Source: Terriglobia bacterium | Lineage (GTDB): Bacteria; Acidobacteriota; Terriglobia; JAJPHL01 | Length of the DNA: 64,000 nucleotides | Assembly: GCA_021325275.1 (NCBI GenBank) | Contig: JAJPHL010000034.1 | Span: 62,001-126,000 of the forward strand | Direction of reading: 5' to 3' | Part shown: piece by piece, positions 34,107 through 44,400 of the stretch | Position numbering within the stretch: the stretch's first letter is position 1 | Layout of the letters: each line of letters starts with the position of its first letter | Position numbers and translations under genes: made by a program | Notes under the pieces: model-generated | Told to the model about the DNA's origin: nothing | Databases searched by the model: none | The model's input: the letters and a program-made list of their open reading frames with translations, nothing else

Positions 34107-35570
34107 TTAGCGCTGCCACTGCCCCATGCGGAATGCCACGCCGAAGCTGAAGCGCACGTCTTGATTGTATTCCATCGACTCGAGCGGCGGAGTCCAGGAA
34201 TGTTGGAATCCAAAATTGCCCACGCGGAACTGCACGCCGGAATCGGTTTGATAGGAAAGTCCTGCGTTCGCCAGTACCGTGACTCCGTTGGCGTTCACCG
34301 TAGTCGTATACTCGCCCGGCTCGGGACGCGGCTGATGCGCGGCGATGGCCGCTTGCATCAACTGCGATTGCGCCTGCGCGTTGATGTGCTCGTGCGTGAT
34401 CTTGGTTCCGCCGACCAAGACTTCGGCGTACGGAATCCAGCCGCGATTCTTTGACGCGAACCAGCGCGGACCAACCGTGTAATTCAGCACGTCACCGCTT
34501 GAGAATTGCGGGAACGGCATCAGCGTGCAACCGTCGAGCTCAATGACGATCGCCGTCGTATTGCTCATGCGAAACGACGCTTCTCCGCCGCCGCCCATGC
34601 AAGTTTGTCCGTAGCGTCCCGTGAAATGTTCGGCGATGGGCTTCACGAGCAACTCGAACGGCTGGCTCGGCCAGGACTTTGCGTTGAATTTCGGTCCCTT
34701 GATATCGTCTTGAATGCGGAAATCGCCATTGGGGTGATACGCCAACACGCCGGGGCGCGTATCGCGATCCCAAGGGACGTGAAAACGCATCAGGTTCGCA
34801 TAGCTGCGCATGGGATTCAGCATGCTGCGCGCGAAAATCCGGATCCAAGCATTCTCGTAGCGGTCTTCGACTTTCTTGATGAAGTAGCGATCCACCGCGT
34901 CTTCGCTGACCATCCAGCCGAAGCCCATCGCTTCGCTTCCAATGGGATCAACGAGGCCCGGCGAGGAATGCAGGTCGACGTTGCCGAGCCCCGCTTCGCC
35001 GTACGGACTCAGCGACCACATCGCGTTGTAACCGGTGGAAAATGCCAGCGACCGAAACGCACTTTGCCAATAACGCTGCGATGATCCGAATTCCACGGTG
35101 CGATATTGCGGATCGTTTTGGCGGAAGACAAATCCCGCGAACGCGCCTTCCATGGGATGCGCAATGTAGCTGGTGACGAATCCATCGTGATCGTCCCAGC
35201 CGTGGAGATTCTTGATGTCGCAAAGATAGTTATTCCAGAAAGGGCCTGAAATGGCGTCGCGCGAGCCTTGCTCGTTCGTGAATCGCTCCGCGTTCGCGAT
35301 GGTGAACGCGAGAAAACTCTGCGACACCGCGGAACGCCATTGAACGGTCGCCTCGCTTGACGGCGCGGCGTTCACCGGATTGGTGGGATGCGCGGCGGGC
35401 GGAGACGTGCCCCCGGCCGGAACGCCGACGGGCACATCCGGCAGATCGGCACTTGGAGAAGGCATTGAAGCAGGCGTGGGAGGGGGAAGTTCACTCTGCT
35501 GTGCCGCCGCGAACGAAACACAAATCCAAACAACTGCTATCCCTAACAAACGTTGTGACATTCGGGTCAC
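34107..35570 (-). CDS. Secreted outer-membrane-like protein of unknown function
   Basis: The 487-residue protein has a signal peptide (about residues 1-23) and a Pro/Ser-rich stretch (PPPTPASMPSPSADLPDVPV and on to residue 70). The body is mixed helical with long amphipathic strands at the C-terminus (GLSYQTDSGVQFRVGNFGF, DVRFSFGVAFRMGQW), ending in an aromatic/hydrophobic strand as outer-membrane barrels do. The family was not recognised. It lies 4 bases upstream of the proline-racemase-family gene and could be cotranscribed with it. Confidence 0.7.
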   Translation of the reverse strand: MTRMSQRLLGIAVVWICVSFAAAQQSELPPPTPASMPSPSADLPDVPVGVPAGGTSPPAAHPTNPVNAAPSSEATVQWRSAVSQSFLAFTIANAERFTNEQGSRDAISGPFWNNYLCDIKNLHGWDDHDGFVTSYIAHPMEGAFAGFVFRQNDPQYRTVEFGSSQRYWQSAFRSLAFSTGYNAMWSLSPYGEAGLGNVDLHSSPGLVDPIGSEAMGFGWMVSEDAVDRYFIKKVEDRYENAWIRIFARSMLNPMRSYANLMRFHVPWDRDTRPGVLAYHPNGDFRIQDDIKGPKFNAKSWPSQPFELLVKPIAEHFTGRYGQTCMGGGGEASFRMSNTTAIVIELDGCTLMPFPQFSSGDVLNYTVGPRWFASKNRGWIPYAEVLVGGTKITHEHINAQAQSQLMQAAIAAHQPRPEPGEYTTTVNANGVTVLANAGLSYQTDSGVQFRVGNFGFQHSWTPPLESMEYNQDVRFSFGVAFRMGQWQR

Positions 35571-35671
35571 CTTAACGTTGGTTTAATTCGTAACTCTCGC
35601 GTAAGACGCAGTGAGTAGCATTTCAGTTGCAGGTTTTCCGCAGATTTTTCCGCGGTCTTCCGGAGGTGGTT

Positions 35672-38600
35672 TTACACTTCGTCGCCGGCCTCGGGCTTCG
35701 GCAGGATGTCGTGATCGCCGGCGACCCAAACGTAGAGGGTCGGCAGCAAGAAGATGCTCATCACGAGCGCGGCCATCAGTCCGCCGACAATCACGATCGC
35801 GAAGGGACGCTGCGAATCGGAACCGATGCCGTGCGACATGGCGGCGGGAAGCAGGCCGAGCGTCGCTACGAGCATCGTCATCATGATGGGACGCAAGCGC
35901 AGCACCGCGCCTTCGATCGCGGAATCTTCCACCGAATCGCCGCGCGCGCGAAGCTGATTGATGTACTCGAGCAGAATCACGCCCACCTGCACCGACACTC
36001 CGAACAACGCGAGGAAACCGACGCCCGACGACACACTGAAGTTGGTGCCCGTCAAGAACAGCGCCACCACGCCGCCCACCGGCGCGATCAAAATGTTCAC
36101 GAGAATCAATCCCGCCCACTTGAACGACTTGAACATCGTGTAGAGAATGATGGCGATGAGCAGAACCGTCAGCGGAACGATCATGAACAAACGAGCTTGC
36201 GCGCGTTGCTGGCTGGCGTACTCGCCTTCCCAAGCGATGTGGTAGCCTTCCGGCAACTGCACGCCTTTCGCGACTTTGGCGATCGCTTCTTCCACCGCGC
36301 CGCCCAAGTCGCGGCCGCGCACGCTGAACTTCACGGCGACATAGCGGGAATTTCCCTCACGATAAATCTCCGACGCGCCATCTTGCGCTTGCACTTTACA
36401 CAATTGCGCGAGCGACACGCGTTCACCCGAGGGCGCCAGCAGGCGGATGTTCTCCAGCGCTTCGCGCCGATCGCGAAAATCGGGAAGATAGCGCATCACC
36501 AAGTCGTAGCGTGCTTCGCCTTGCAACACTTGCGTCAACGCGTTGCCGCCAACGGCTTGAATCGCGTCCTGCACGTCGGCGGCGTTGATCTGGTAGCGTG
36601 CCGCGGCTTGACGATCGACTTGAAAATTCAGATTCGGTTGGCCGAGCACGCGAAAAACGCCGAGATCTTCGATGCCCGAGATCTTGCGCATCACGCCGGT
36701 GACGGCGTCGGCTTTGTCTTCAAGCACGCGCAACTCCGTGCCATAAATTTTCACCGCCAACTCACCCTTCACGCCGCTGACCGCTTCTTCCATGTTGTCG
36801 GCGATTGGTTGCGAGAATCCCCACACCACGCCGGGCAGTTTCGACACTTCGCGGGACATCGCTTGGATCAGTTCTTCCTTATCTTGATGGAAAATCGGCC
36901 GCCATTGCTCTTTCGGTTTGAGGTCGACGAAATGCTCGGTGTTGAAGAAACCAGTGGTGTCGGTGCCGTCGTCGGGCCGGCCGACTTGGCTGGTGGTTTG
37001 CGTGACCTCGGGAAACGAAGCGAGAATAATGCGCGCTTGATTCGCCAGGCGCGTGCCCTCCGTCGGTCCGGTACTAGGTGCAAGCGTCCCGCGCACCCAC
37101 AACGCGCCTTCGTCGAGATGCGGCAGAAACTCCGAGCCGATCACGAAGAGCGTCAGATACATCGCCACGCCCACCCCGCAGGCGCTGAAGAAAATCGGCG
37201 CCCAGCGATGCTCGATCGCCCATTTCACCGCATGGCGATACTGCGCCGTGAGCCATTCCATCACCGGGTTGTGCCATTCCTTGGTGCCGCGCGGGAAAAA
37301 CAAACTCGCCAGCACCGGCGCGATCAGCATCGAGAATACCAGCGCGCCGAGCAGCGCGAACGCCACGGTCCAAGCCATTGGCTTGAATAAACGTCCTTCC
37401 ACGCGTTCCAGCGTAAAGATCGGCAGATACGCGGTGATGATGATGCCGATGGCGTAAAACACGGGACGCTGCACTTCGTGCGCGGCTTGGAAGATGCGCG
37501 TCATCACGGGACGACGGTCGTCGCCACGCGCGTTTTGATGGCGGATGATGTTTTCCACCATCACCACCGCGCCGTCCACGACCATGCCGAAATCGAGCGC
37601 GCCCAGCGACAGCAAGTTCGCCGGAATTCCCTTGAGCTTCAAACAAGTCGCCGCGAAGAGCAGCGAAAACGGAATGGTCAGCGACACGATGATCGCGCCG
37701 CGGACGTTTCCGAGGAAAAGCAACAGGATCACAACGACCAGCGCCATTCCTACGCCGAGATTCTCGAGGACCGTGTGCGTGGTGAGATGCACGAGATCCG
37801 AGCGATCGAGGAACGGCACAACTTTCACGCCCGGCGGCAGAATGCCGGGATGCGTCGCGTCGCCGTTCAGTTCCTCCACTTTCGCGTGCACGCCTTGCAG
37901 CGCTTCGTCCGGATCCGCGCCCTTGCGCAGCAGCACAATTCCGCTCACCACATCGGGATTGTCGATGATGCGGCCGTCGGACTTGTGCGTCGCGCGTCCG
38001 AATTGTCCCAAGCGAACCTTTGGCCCCTGCTCGACAACTGCGATGTCGCGCATACGCAAGGGTGTCCCGTTTTTCGTGGTGATCACGGTGTCGGCGATGT
38101 CGCGCACGCGATCCACGAGTCCCACTTCGCGAACGTTCACCTGCTGCAAGCCCGTTTCGATGAAGCTGCCGCCGGCGTTGGCGTTGTTGTTGGTCAACTG
38201 CTGCTCGACCTGCGCGATCGAGAGACCGTGCGCGACGAGCGCGTTGGGATCGAGGCGCACTTGATACTCGCGCGTGGGTCCGCCGAAGCTCGCCACGTCC
38301 ACGATGTCGGGCACTTGCTTGAAACTTTTCTCGACGGTCCAATCTTCCAGCGACTTCAACTCCATCACGTCGTACTTGGGATTCGTCGATTTCAAGGTGA
38401 AGAAATACACCTGCCCGACAGGACTCCAGTCGGTGCCGATTTGCGGCGTCAGTCCCTGCGGCAGCGTCACTTGCTGCAAACGCTCCAAGACTTTTTCGCG
38501 ATTCCAGTCGTTTTCCGACTCGTCGTCGAAGACCATCATCAAGCTCGACAGTCCCGCCAGCGACACCGAGCGCAGATGCACCATGTGCGGAATGCCGTTC

Positions 38601-38818
38601 ATGCCGATTTCCAGCGGAATCGTGACCTGCTGTTCGACTTCCTCGGCGGCGCGCCCCGGCCACTGCGTGATCACCTGGACGTAGTTGTTGGCGACGTCCG
38701 GATACGCTTCGACCGGAAGCTGATGGAAGGACAATCCGCCCCAGGCGAACAAGAGGATCGCGCCCGAGAGAATCAGGAAGCGATTGTTGAGCGCGTAATC
38801 GACGAGCCGGTTAATCAT
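35672..38818 (-). CDS. RND efflux pump inner-membrane subunit 1 (CusA/CzcA family)
   Basis: The 1048-residue protein has the twelve-helix RND layout with two large periplasmic loops. It carries the heavy-metal-efflux family hallmark DFGMVVDGAVVMVENIIRH in TM4 (proton-relay Asp residues), GALDFG and the N-terminal LPVEAYPDVANNYVQV with PGRAAEEVEQQV. The pore region reads GSEFLPHLDEGALWVRGTLA, without the YMP motif next to the metal-site of CusA/CzcA. Proton flow through the helices drives export. Its adaptor gene ends 7 bases upstream, so the two are an operon. The paralogue at 41469-44615 has equal length. Confidence 0.93.
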   Translation of the reverse strand: MINRLVDYALNNRFLILSGAILLFAWGGLSFHQLPVEAYPDVANNYVQVITQWPGRAAEEVEQQVTIPLEIGMNGIPHMVHLRSVSLAGLSSLMMVFDDESENDWNREKVLERLQQVTLPQGLTPQIGTDWSPVGQVYFFTLKSTNPKYDVMELKSLEDWTVEKSFKQVPDIVDVASFGGPTREYQVRLDPNALVAHGLSIAQVEQQLTNNNANAGGSFIETGLQQVNVREVGLVDRVRDIADTVITTKNGTPLRMRDIAVVEQGPKVRLGQFGRATHKSDGRIIDNPDVVSGIVLLRKGADPDEALQGVHAKVEELNGDATHPGILPPGVKVVPFLDRSDLVHLTTHTVLENLGVGMALVVVILLLFLGNVRGAIIVSLTIPFSLLFAATCLKLKGIPANLLSLGALDFGMVVDGAVVMVENIIRHQNARGDDRRPVMTRIFQAAHEVQRPVFYAIGIIITAYLPIFTLERVEGRLFKPMAWTVAFALLGALVFSMLIAPVLASLFFPRGTKEWHNPVMEWLTAQYRHAVKWAIEHRWAPIFFSACGVGVAMYLTLFVIGSEFLPHLDEGALWVRGTLAPSTGPTEGTRLANQARIILASFPEVTQTTSQVGRPDDGTDTTGFFNTEHFVDLKPKEQWRPIFHQDKEELIQAMSREVSKLPGVVWGFSQPIADNMEEAVSGVKGELAVKIYGTELRVLEDKADAVTGVMRKISGIEDLGVFRVLGQPNLNFQVDRQAAARYQINAADVQDAIQAVGGNALTQVLQGEARYDLVMRYLPDFRDRREALENIRLLAPSGERVSLAQLCKVQAQDGASEIYREGNSRYVAVKFSVRGRDLGGAVEEAIAKVAKGVQLPEGYHIAWEGEYASQQRAQARLFMIVPLTVLLIAIILYTMFKSFKWAGLILVNILIAPVGGVVALFLTGTNFSVSSGVGFLALFGVSVQVGVILLEYINQLRARGDSVEDSAIEGAVLRLRPIMMTMLVATLGLLPAAMSHGIGSDSQRPFAIVIVGGLMAALVMSIFLLPTLYVWVAGDHDILPKPEAGDEV

Positions 38819-38825
38819 TGTGGAA

Positions 38826-39977
38826 TTACTGCTCGACGGTGTTCTGCAACACGAGCGCGTTCGCCACCACTTGCATGCCCGGCTTCAGATCGCCCTTCAG
38901 GACTTCCTGCATGCCTTCGGGCAGCGTATTGCCCGATACCACTTCCAAACGGCGGAAGCGACCCTCGCCGATCGGCGTGTAGACCCAATCGCGATCGTGC
39001 AGATGCAGGATGGCGGTCGCCGGCACTACCGCGCGTTTTTCTTTCGAGGCTCCGTGAAACGTCGCGGTCACGAACATGCCAAGCTTCATCAGCAATCCGG
39101 GATTCTCCACTTCCAGGCGGACTTTTCCGGTGCGCAGGTTGGGATCGAGAATCGGCCCGATGTTGGCGATGCGCGCCTTCCAAACTTTTCCGGGATACGC
39201 ATTCAACTTCACGTCGGCGAATTCGCCCACCACAACTTGCGACAAATTATTTTCGTAAACGTCGCAGAGAATCCACACGTGCGAGAGATCGGAGATGGTC
39301 AGCGGGTTGACGGGATTCGCGAGTCCCTGCACGCCGGAGGAATTGGTGATTTGCTGATCGGTGATCACTCCGGAAACCGGCGCGACCACGCTGACGATGC
39401 CGGTGGGATGATTGACGTCGGAGTCCAACAACTTGAGATGCTCGGTGGCGGTGTCCAAATCGACCTTCGCGTTTTGCTCGGCGTTCTGCGCCACTTCCAA
39501 CTGACTCTTGGCGATCGCGCCGTGATCGTAGAGCGTTTGCGCGCGGTCGAGTTGCACCTTCGCGAGTTGTTCGTTGACCACGGCCTTGCGGTAGTCGGAG
39601 AATGCGGAGGCAATATCGCTGGAACGCACTTTGAAGAGAAGCTGGCCCTTCTTCACTTCGTCGCCGAGACGCGCGTCGATTTCCACGACGCGTCCCGAGG
39701 CCAGCGACACCACGGGAACCTGACGCGAAACGTCGGGACTCACCGTGCCCGTGACGTTCAAATCCGGCGACGCTTCGCGTTCGGTGGCGGTCGCCAGCGG
39801 AAAGCGTTCCGCGTGGTCTACTTTGAAGTTGCTGGCGTCGTCGTCTTGCTGAACTTCGGCCTTGGGAGGGGCTTCGTCGCCGGCGGCTTGCGCTTGCGAG
39901 CCTTTCCCGCAGCTTGAGCACAAAACGGTCGCGAGTACAAGGCACACTGCGCCCCAGAACAACGCTGGGTTTTTCAT
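38826..39977 (-). CDS. RND pump periplasmic adaptor 1 (CusB/CzcB-type)
   Basis: The 383-residue protein has a lipoprotein-like signal (LCSSCGKG, with a weak lipobox) and an HlyD/RND-adaptor layout: the first barrel half GRVVEIDARLGDEVKKGQL (lipoyl domain), a coiled hairpin (about 130-195), the second lipoyl half IVSVVAPVSGVITDQ, then a beta-barrel (HVWILCDVYENNLSQV). It bridges the inner-membrane pump and a TolC-type channel. It is the first gene of a minus-strand unit, with the pump starting 7 bases after its stop. It lies divergent from adaptor 2 across 238 bases. A CTTGA-N6-TCAAG inverted repeat (39979-39994) sits just upstream. Confidence 0.92.
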   Translation of the reverse strand: MKNPALFWGAVCLVLATVLCSSCGKGSQAQAAGDEAPPKAEVQQDDDASNFKVDHAERFPLATATEREASPDLNVTGTVSPDVSRQVPVVSLASGRVVEIDARLGDEVKKGQLLFKVRSSDIASAFSDYRKAVVNEQLAKVQLDRAQTLYDHGAIAKSQLEVAQNAEQNAKVDLDTATEHLKLLDSDVNHPTGIVSVVAPVSGVITDQQITNSSGVQGLANPVNPLTISDLSHVWILCDVYENNLSQVVVGEFADVKLNAYPGKVWKARIANIGPILDPNLRTGKVRLEVENPGLLMKLGMFVTATFHGASKEKRAVVPATAILHLHDRDWVYTPIGEGRFRRLEVVSGNTLPEGMQEVLKGDLKPGMQVVANALVLQNTVEQ

Positions 39978-39978
39978 A

Positions 39979-39994
39979 CTTGAATGTAATCAAG
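39979..39994. promoter_or_regulatory. Inverted repeat in the RND divergent promoter, adaptor 1 side
   Basis: CTTGA-ATGTAA-TCAAG lies 2-17 bases before the adaptor 1 ATG (minus strand). A weak -10-like TTACAT ends six bases before that ATG inside the same repeat. The rest of the gap to 40215 shows no other gene. Confidence 0.4.
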
Positions 39995-40196
39995 TCTAGA
40001 ATCAGCACCCGAATCAAGGCTACTGATCTTGTTACTGTCGGCGGTTGCAATGGTTGATCGTTCGATTAGCCGCCGGATGCGCCTCGCGCGCGGAATCGCC
40101 GCAGCGTTAGCAAAACCACAGAATCTAAAGCGAAAAACTGGTTGAACAAAAGTATGTTAAGAAGTGTTCGAGACGGTTCGTAATGAATCCGCGCTG

Positions 40197-40206
40197 AGTG
40201 TACACT
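40197..40206. promoter_or_regulatory. Perfect 10-base palindrome before adaptor 2
   Basis: AGTGTACACT is fully palindromic and ends nine bases before the adaptor 2 ATG, where a Shine-Dalgarno would lie. It is a possible operator of the second RND unit. Confidence 0.35.
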
Positions 40207-40215
40207 TGATACGCC

Positions 40216-41400
40216 ATGAATCAATTGGCTAATCGATGGATAGCATGGATATCGATCGGTCAAGTGCGCGGCTGTCGCGCATTCGCATTCCTGTTTTTGG
40301 CGCTGAGCTTGCTCCTGTTGGCGGCGTGCAATGGCGCGCCACAAAGCGAAGCCGCTCCCGCCGCGACCGTCAAGGAAGAGCCGCCCGCCGATCCTGACGT
40401 TTTCACAATCGAGAAGCCTGAGCAATTCCCCACCGTCGAAGCCGATGAGCAGAAATTTCACGAAGACGTCACGGCGAACGGCGTCGTCGCGGCCGACGTG
40501 TCGCGTACGGTGCCCGTTCTGGCGCTTTCCGGCGGCCGTGCCGTGGAAATCGGAGCGCGACTAGGCGACGAAGTCAAGAAAGGCCAGCTTCTCCTCAAGA
40601 TTCACTCGACCGACTTGGCCACGGCATTTTCCGATTACCAGAAAGCCGTGGCCGACGAGGCGCTGGCGCGGCGGGCGCGCGATCGCGCTAAGGAATTGCT
40701 CGATCACGGCGCGCTGCCGGCCAAGGATCTGGAGACCGCCGAGGATGCCGAGCAAAAGGCGCAGGTGGATTTGCGAACCACCGCCGAGCGCATCCGCATT
40801 TTGGGCGGCGAGCCGGACAATCCGTCATCGATTTTCGAAGTGCGCGCCCCGGCTTCGGGCGTGATCGTGGAGCAGAACATTCAAACGGCGGGCGGCGTGC
40901 GGTCGCTGGACAACTCACCAAACCTTTTCACCATCGCCGATCTCTCCTCGGTGTGGATTCTCTGCGATGTCTACGAGAATCTGCTGGGCGGGGTGCGCCT
41001 GGGAGATACCGCGGAAGTCACATTGAATGCATTTCCCGACAAAGTGCTCAAGGCGCGCATCAGCAACATATCGAGCGTGCTCGATCCCGCCACGCGCACC
41101 GCGAAAGTCCGCTTGGAACTGGCGAATCCCGAGAAAATCCTGCGGCCCGGAATGTTCGCGGTGGCGCATTTTACGTCGCAAACGTCGCGGATGCGGGTGG
41201 TGATTCCGGCCACGGCGGTCTTGCGGCTGCACGACAAAGATTGGGTCTTCATGCCGCTCGACGGCAAGCGATTCCGCCGCACCGAAATTCGCGGCGGCGA
41301 AACCAGGCAAGACGGCATGGAGTTTGTGTTTTCCGGTTTGAAAAAGGGCGATCACGTGGTCAAGAACGCCCTGCAGTTTGCAACCGCAATCGAGAAGTAG
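40216..41400 (+). CDS. RND pump periplasmic adaptor 2 (CusB/CzcB-type)
   Basis: The 394-residue lipoprotein has a clear lipobox (LLLAACNGA). The motifs mirror adaptor 1: DVSRTVPVLALSGGRAVEIG, GDEVKKGQLLLKIHSTDLAT, a coiled hairpin (about 145-195), IFEVRAPASGVIVEQ and SVWILCDVYENLLGGV. The two adaptors are clear paralogues. The pump gene begins 68 bases downstream on the same strand. Confidence 0.92.
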   Translation: MNQLANRWIAWISIGQVRGCRAFAFLFLALSLLLLAACNGAPQSEAAPAATVKEEPPADPDVFTIEKPEQFPTVEADEQKFHEDVTANGVVAADVSRTVPVLALSGGRAVEIGARLGDEVKKGQLLLKIHSTDLATAFSDYQKAVADEALARRARDRAKELLDHGALPAKDLETAEDAEQKAQVDLRTTAERIRILGGEPDNPSSIFEVRAPASGVIVEQNIQTAGGVRSLDNSPNLFTIADLSSVWILCDVYENLLGGVRLGDTAEVTLNAFPDKVLKARISNISSVLDPATRTAKVRLELANPEKILRPGMFAVAHFTSQTSRMRVVIPATAVLRLHDKDWVFMPLDGKRFRRTEIRGGETRQDGMEFVFSGLKKGDHVVKNALQFATAIEK

Positions 41401-41468
41401 GCTCGGCAAGACCCAGCAGTCTCAGCTAGCTCAAGTACGTTCCGTAAGTTCAGTCCGGACCGATTCGC

Positions 41469-44400
41469 ATGATTCGCTGGATACTTGATTTTTCCCTGCG
41501 CGAACGTCTGCTTGTGATCGCCCTCGGCGCGGTGATCCTGGTGTGGGGAATCATTTCGTTCATCAAGCTTCCGGTGGAAGCGTACCCCGACGTCGCCAAC
41601 AACTGGGTGCAGGTGATCACGCAATGGCCCGGCCGCGCCGCCGAAGAAGTCGAGCAGCAAATCACCGTTCCGATCGAATCGCAGATGAGCGGCCTGCGCG
41701 ACATGACGCACTTGCGCAGCGTCTCGACGTTCGGGCTCTCGATCGTCACTGTGATCTTCGACGATTCCGCCGACGGCCAGCACAGCCGGCAGGAAGCGCT
41801 CGAAAAACTCGGACTCGTCACGCTGCCCTCCGGCGTGAGTCCGCAACTTGGACCGGACTACAGTCCCGTGGGGCAAATCTATTGGTACACGCTTCAGAGC
41901 AGCAATCCTCGCTACGACTTGATGGAATTGAAGAGCCTGGAGGATTGGTACGTCGAGAAGCAGCTCAAGAGCGTTCCCAACGTAGTCGACGTTTCCAGTT
42001 TCGGCGGGACCACGCGCGAGTATCAAGTGCAAGTCGATCCGAACAAGCTGGTGTCGTATGGAATCGGCATCGGTCAAGTGGAACAAGCACTGGCCGCGAA
42101 CAACATCAACGCCGGCGGAAGTTTTCTCGAGCACGGCCAGCAGCAATTCAATATTCGCGCCGTGGGATTGATGCAGGACACCGAAGATATCGGCGCGACC
42201 TTCGTGAAATCGCAGAACGGAACGCCGGTGCGCGTGCGCGACGTGGCCACGGTGGTCCAAGGACCGAAGATTCGTCTCGGACAAATCGGCCGCGCCATCC
42301 ACACGCGCGACGGACACGTCATGGATGAGCCGGACGCCGTCGAGGGAATCGTGCTGATGCGCAAGGGCGCGGAGTTTGATTCCACGCTCGAGGCGATTCA
42401 CTTGAAGGTCGACGAACTAAACGGCGACGAACATCATCACGGGACGCTACCGCCGGGAGTCAAGATCGTTCCCTTCCTCGATCGCTCCGACCTGGTGCAT
42501 CTCACCACGCAAACCGTGATGCACAACCTGATCGAAGGCATGCTGCTGGTGGTCACGATTCTGTTTCTGTTCCTCGGCAACTTGCGCAGCGCGCTCATCG
42601 TGGCGCTGACGATTCCGTTTTCTCTGCTCTTCGCGGCCATTTGCCTTGATCTGCGCGGCATTCCGGCGAATCTGCTTTCCCTGGGCGCGCTCGACTTCGG
42701 CATGGTGGTCGACGGCTCCGTGGTGATGATCGAAAACATCCTGCGCCACTTGAACTCGAAGGGCGAGCGCCGTTACGACGTCCGCGAAGTGATCGCGCAC
42801 GCCGCGCACGAAGTGCAGCGTCCCGTTTTCTACGCGCGCGGCATTATCATCATCGCCTACGTTCCGATCTTCACGCTGCAACGCGTGGAAGGAAAACTCT
42901 TCCGCCCGATGGCCTGGACCGTGGCGTTCGCGCTTTTCGGCGCGTTGATTTTTTCCATCACGTTGGCGCCGGTGCTGGCCAGCTACATTTTCCGGCAAGG
43001 CGCGAAGGAATGGCACAATCCCGTGCTGGTGTGGGTCACCAAGCAATACCAGCACTTGTTGCATCGCTGTGTGCGACAGCGCTATCTCGTCACCGGCGTG
43101 GCCGCCGCGCTGCTGATCGCCACGATCATGCTGGCCGCGAGCGGCGCGGTGGGATCGGAGTTTCTTCCGCACCTCGACGAAGGCGCGATTTGGGTGCGCG
43201 GCACGCTCGCCGCGAGCACGGGACCCACCGAGGGCGAACGCGTGATGCGCGAAGCGCGCGCGATTCTGGTGCGTTATCCGGAAGTAAAGCAAGTGGTGTC
43301 GCAAGTCGGGCGCCCCGATGACGGCACCGATTATCCGGGGTTCTTTAACAACGAACATTTCGTCGATTTGCGCCCGCACAACGAATGGCGCGCACAATTC
43401 CATCGCAGCAAAGACGAGTTGATCGCCTCCATGACGACCGATCTCGAAAAAATCCCCGGCGTCAATTGGGGATTCTCGCAACCGATTGCCGACAACATGG
43501 AAGAAGCCGTCAGCGGCGTGCGCGGGCAGTTGGCGATCAAGCTGTACGGCACGGATTTAAAGACACTTGAGGAAATCGGCGATCACATCGTCACGATCAT
43601 GGGGAAAATCCCGGGCGTGGAAGATCTCGGAATCTTTCACGTGATCGGACAACCGAACGTCAACATCACGATCGATCGCGCGCGCGCCGACCGCTTCGGA
43701 ATCAACGTGGCCGACGTACAAGACGCCGTGGAAACCGCCGTGGGCGGTAAGGCCGTCAGCCAAATCCTGAAGGAAGACCGCCGCTACGATCTCGTGGTGC
43801 GCTATCTGCCGCAATATCGATGGAGCATCGAGGCGATTGGCGCGATCCGCATTCTGTCGCCTTCCGGCGAGAGAGTCGCCCTGAGTCAACTCTGCAACAT
43901 CACCGTGGACGACGGCGCATCGGTGATTTATCGCGAGACGAATTCGCGCTATGTCGCCATCAAGTACAGCGTGCGCGGCCGCGACCTCGGCAGCACGGTG
44001 CAAGCCGCGATGGCGTCGGTGGACAAAGAGATCAAGCTGCCGCCGGGATATCACCTCGACTGGGCCGGCGAGTACGAGAGCCAAAAGCGCGCCCAGCGGC
44101 GCCTGTCGATCATCGTGCCGCTGACCATTCTGGTGATTTTTTTCGTGCTGTACTCGGATTTTGATTCCTTCAAGTGGTCGTGGCTGGTGATGCTAAGCGT
44201 GGCGATGGCGCCGGTCGGCGGCATCGCAGCTTTGTGGCTCACCAAGACGGCGCTCAGTGTGTCCTCGGGCGTCGGATTCCTGGCCCTGTTCGGCGTGTCG
44301 GTGGAAATTGGACTCATCATGGTGGAATACATTAATCAGTTGCGCGCGTCCGGCTACAGCATCGAAGAAGCGGCTGTGCTCGGCGCGGTGCGGCGCTTGC

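Noticed and set aside
35627-37390. Long plus-strand frame (587 codons) opposite RND pump 1
   Set aside because: Antisense shadow of the pump gene; no domain, no Shine-Dalgarno, and Arg/His-rich composition.
39978-40215. Hidden regulator gene between the divergent RND units
   Set aside because: No frame longer than about 30 codons with a start; only inverted repeats and promoter-like sequence are present.
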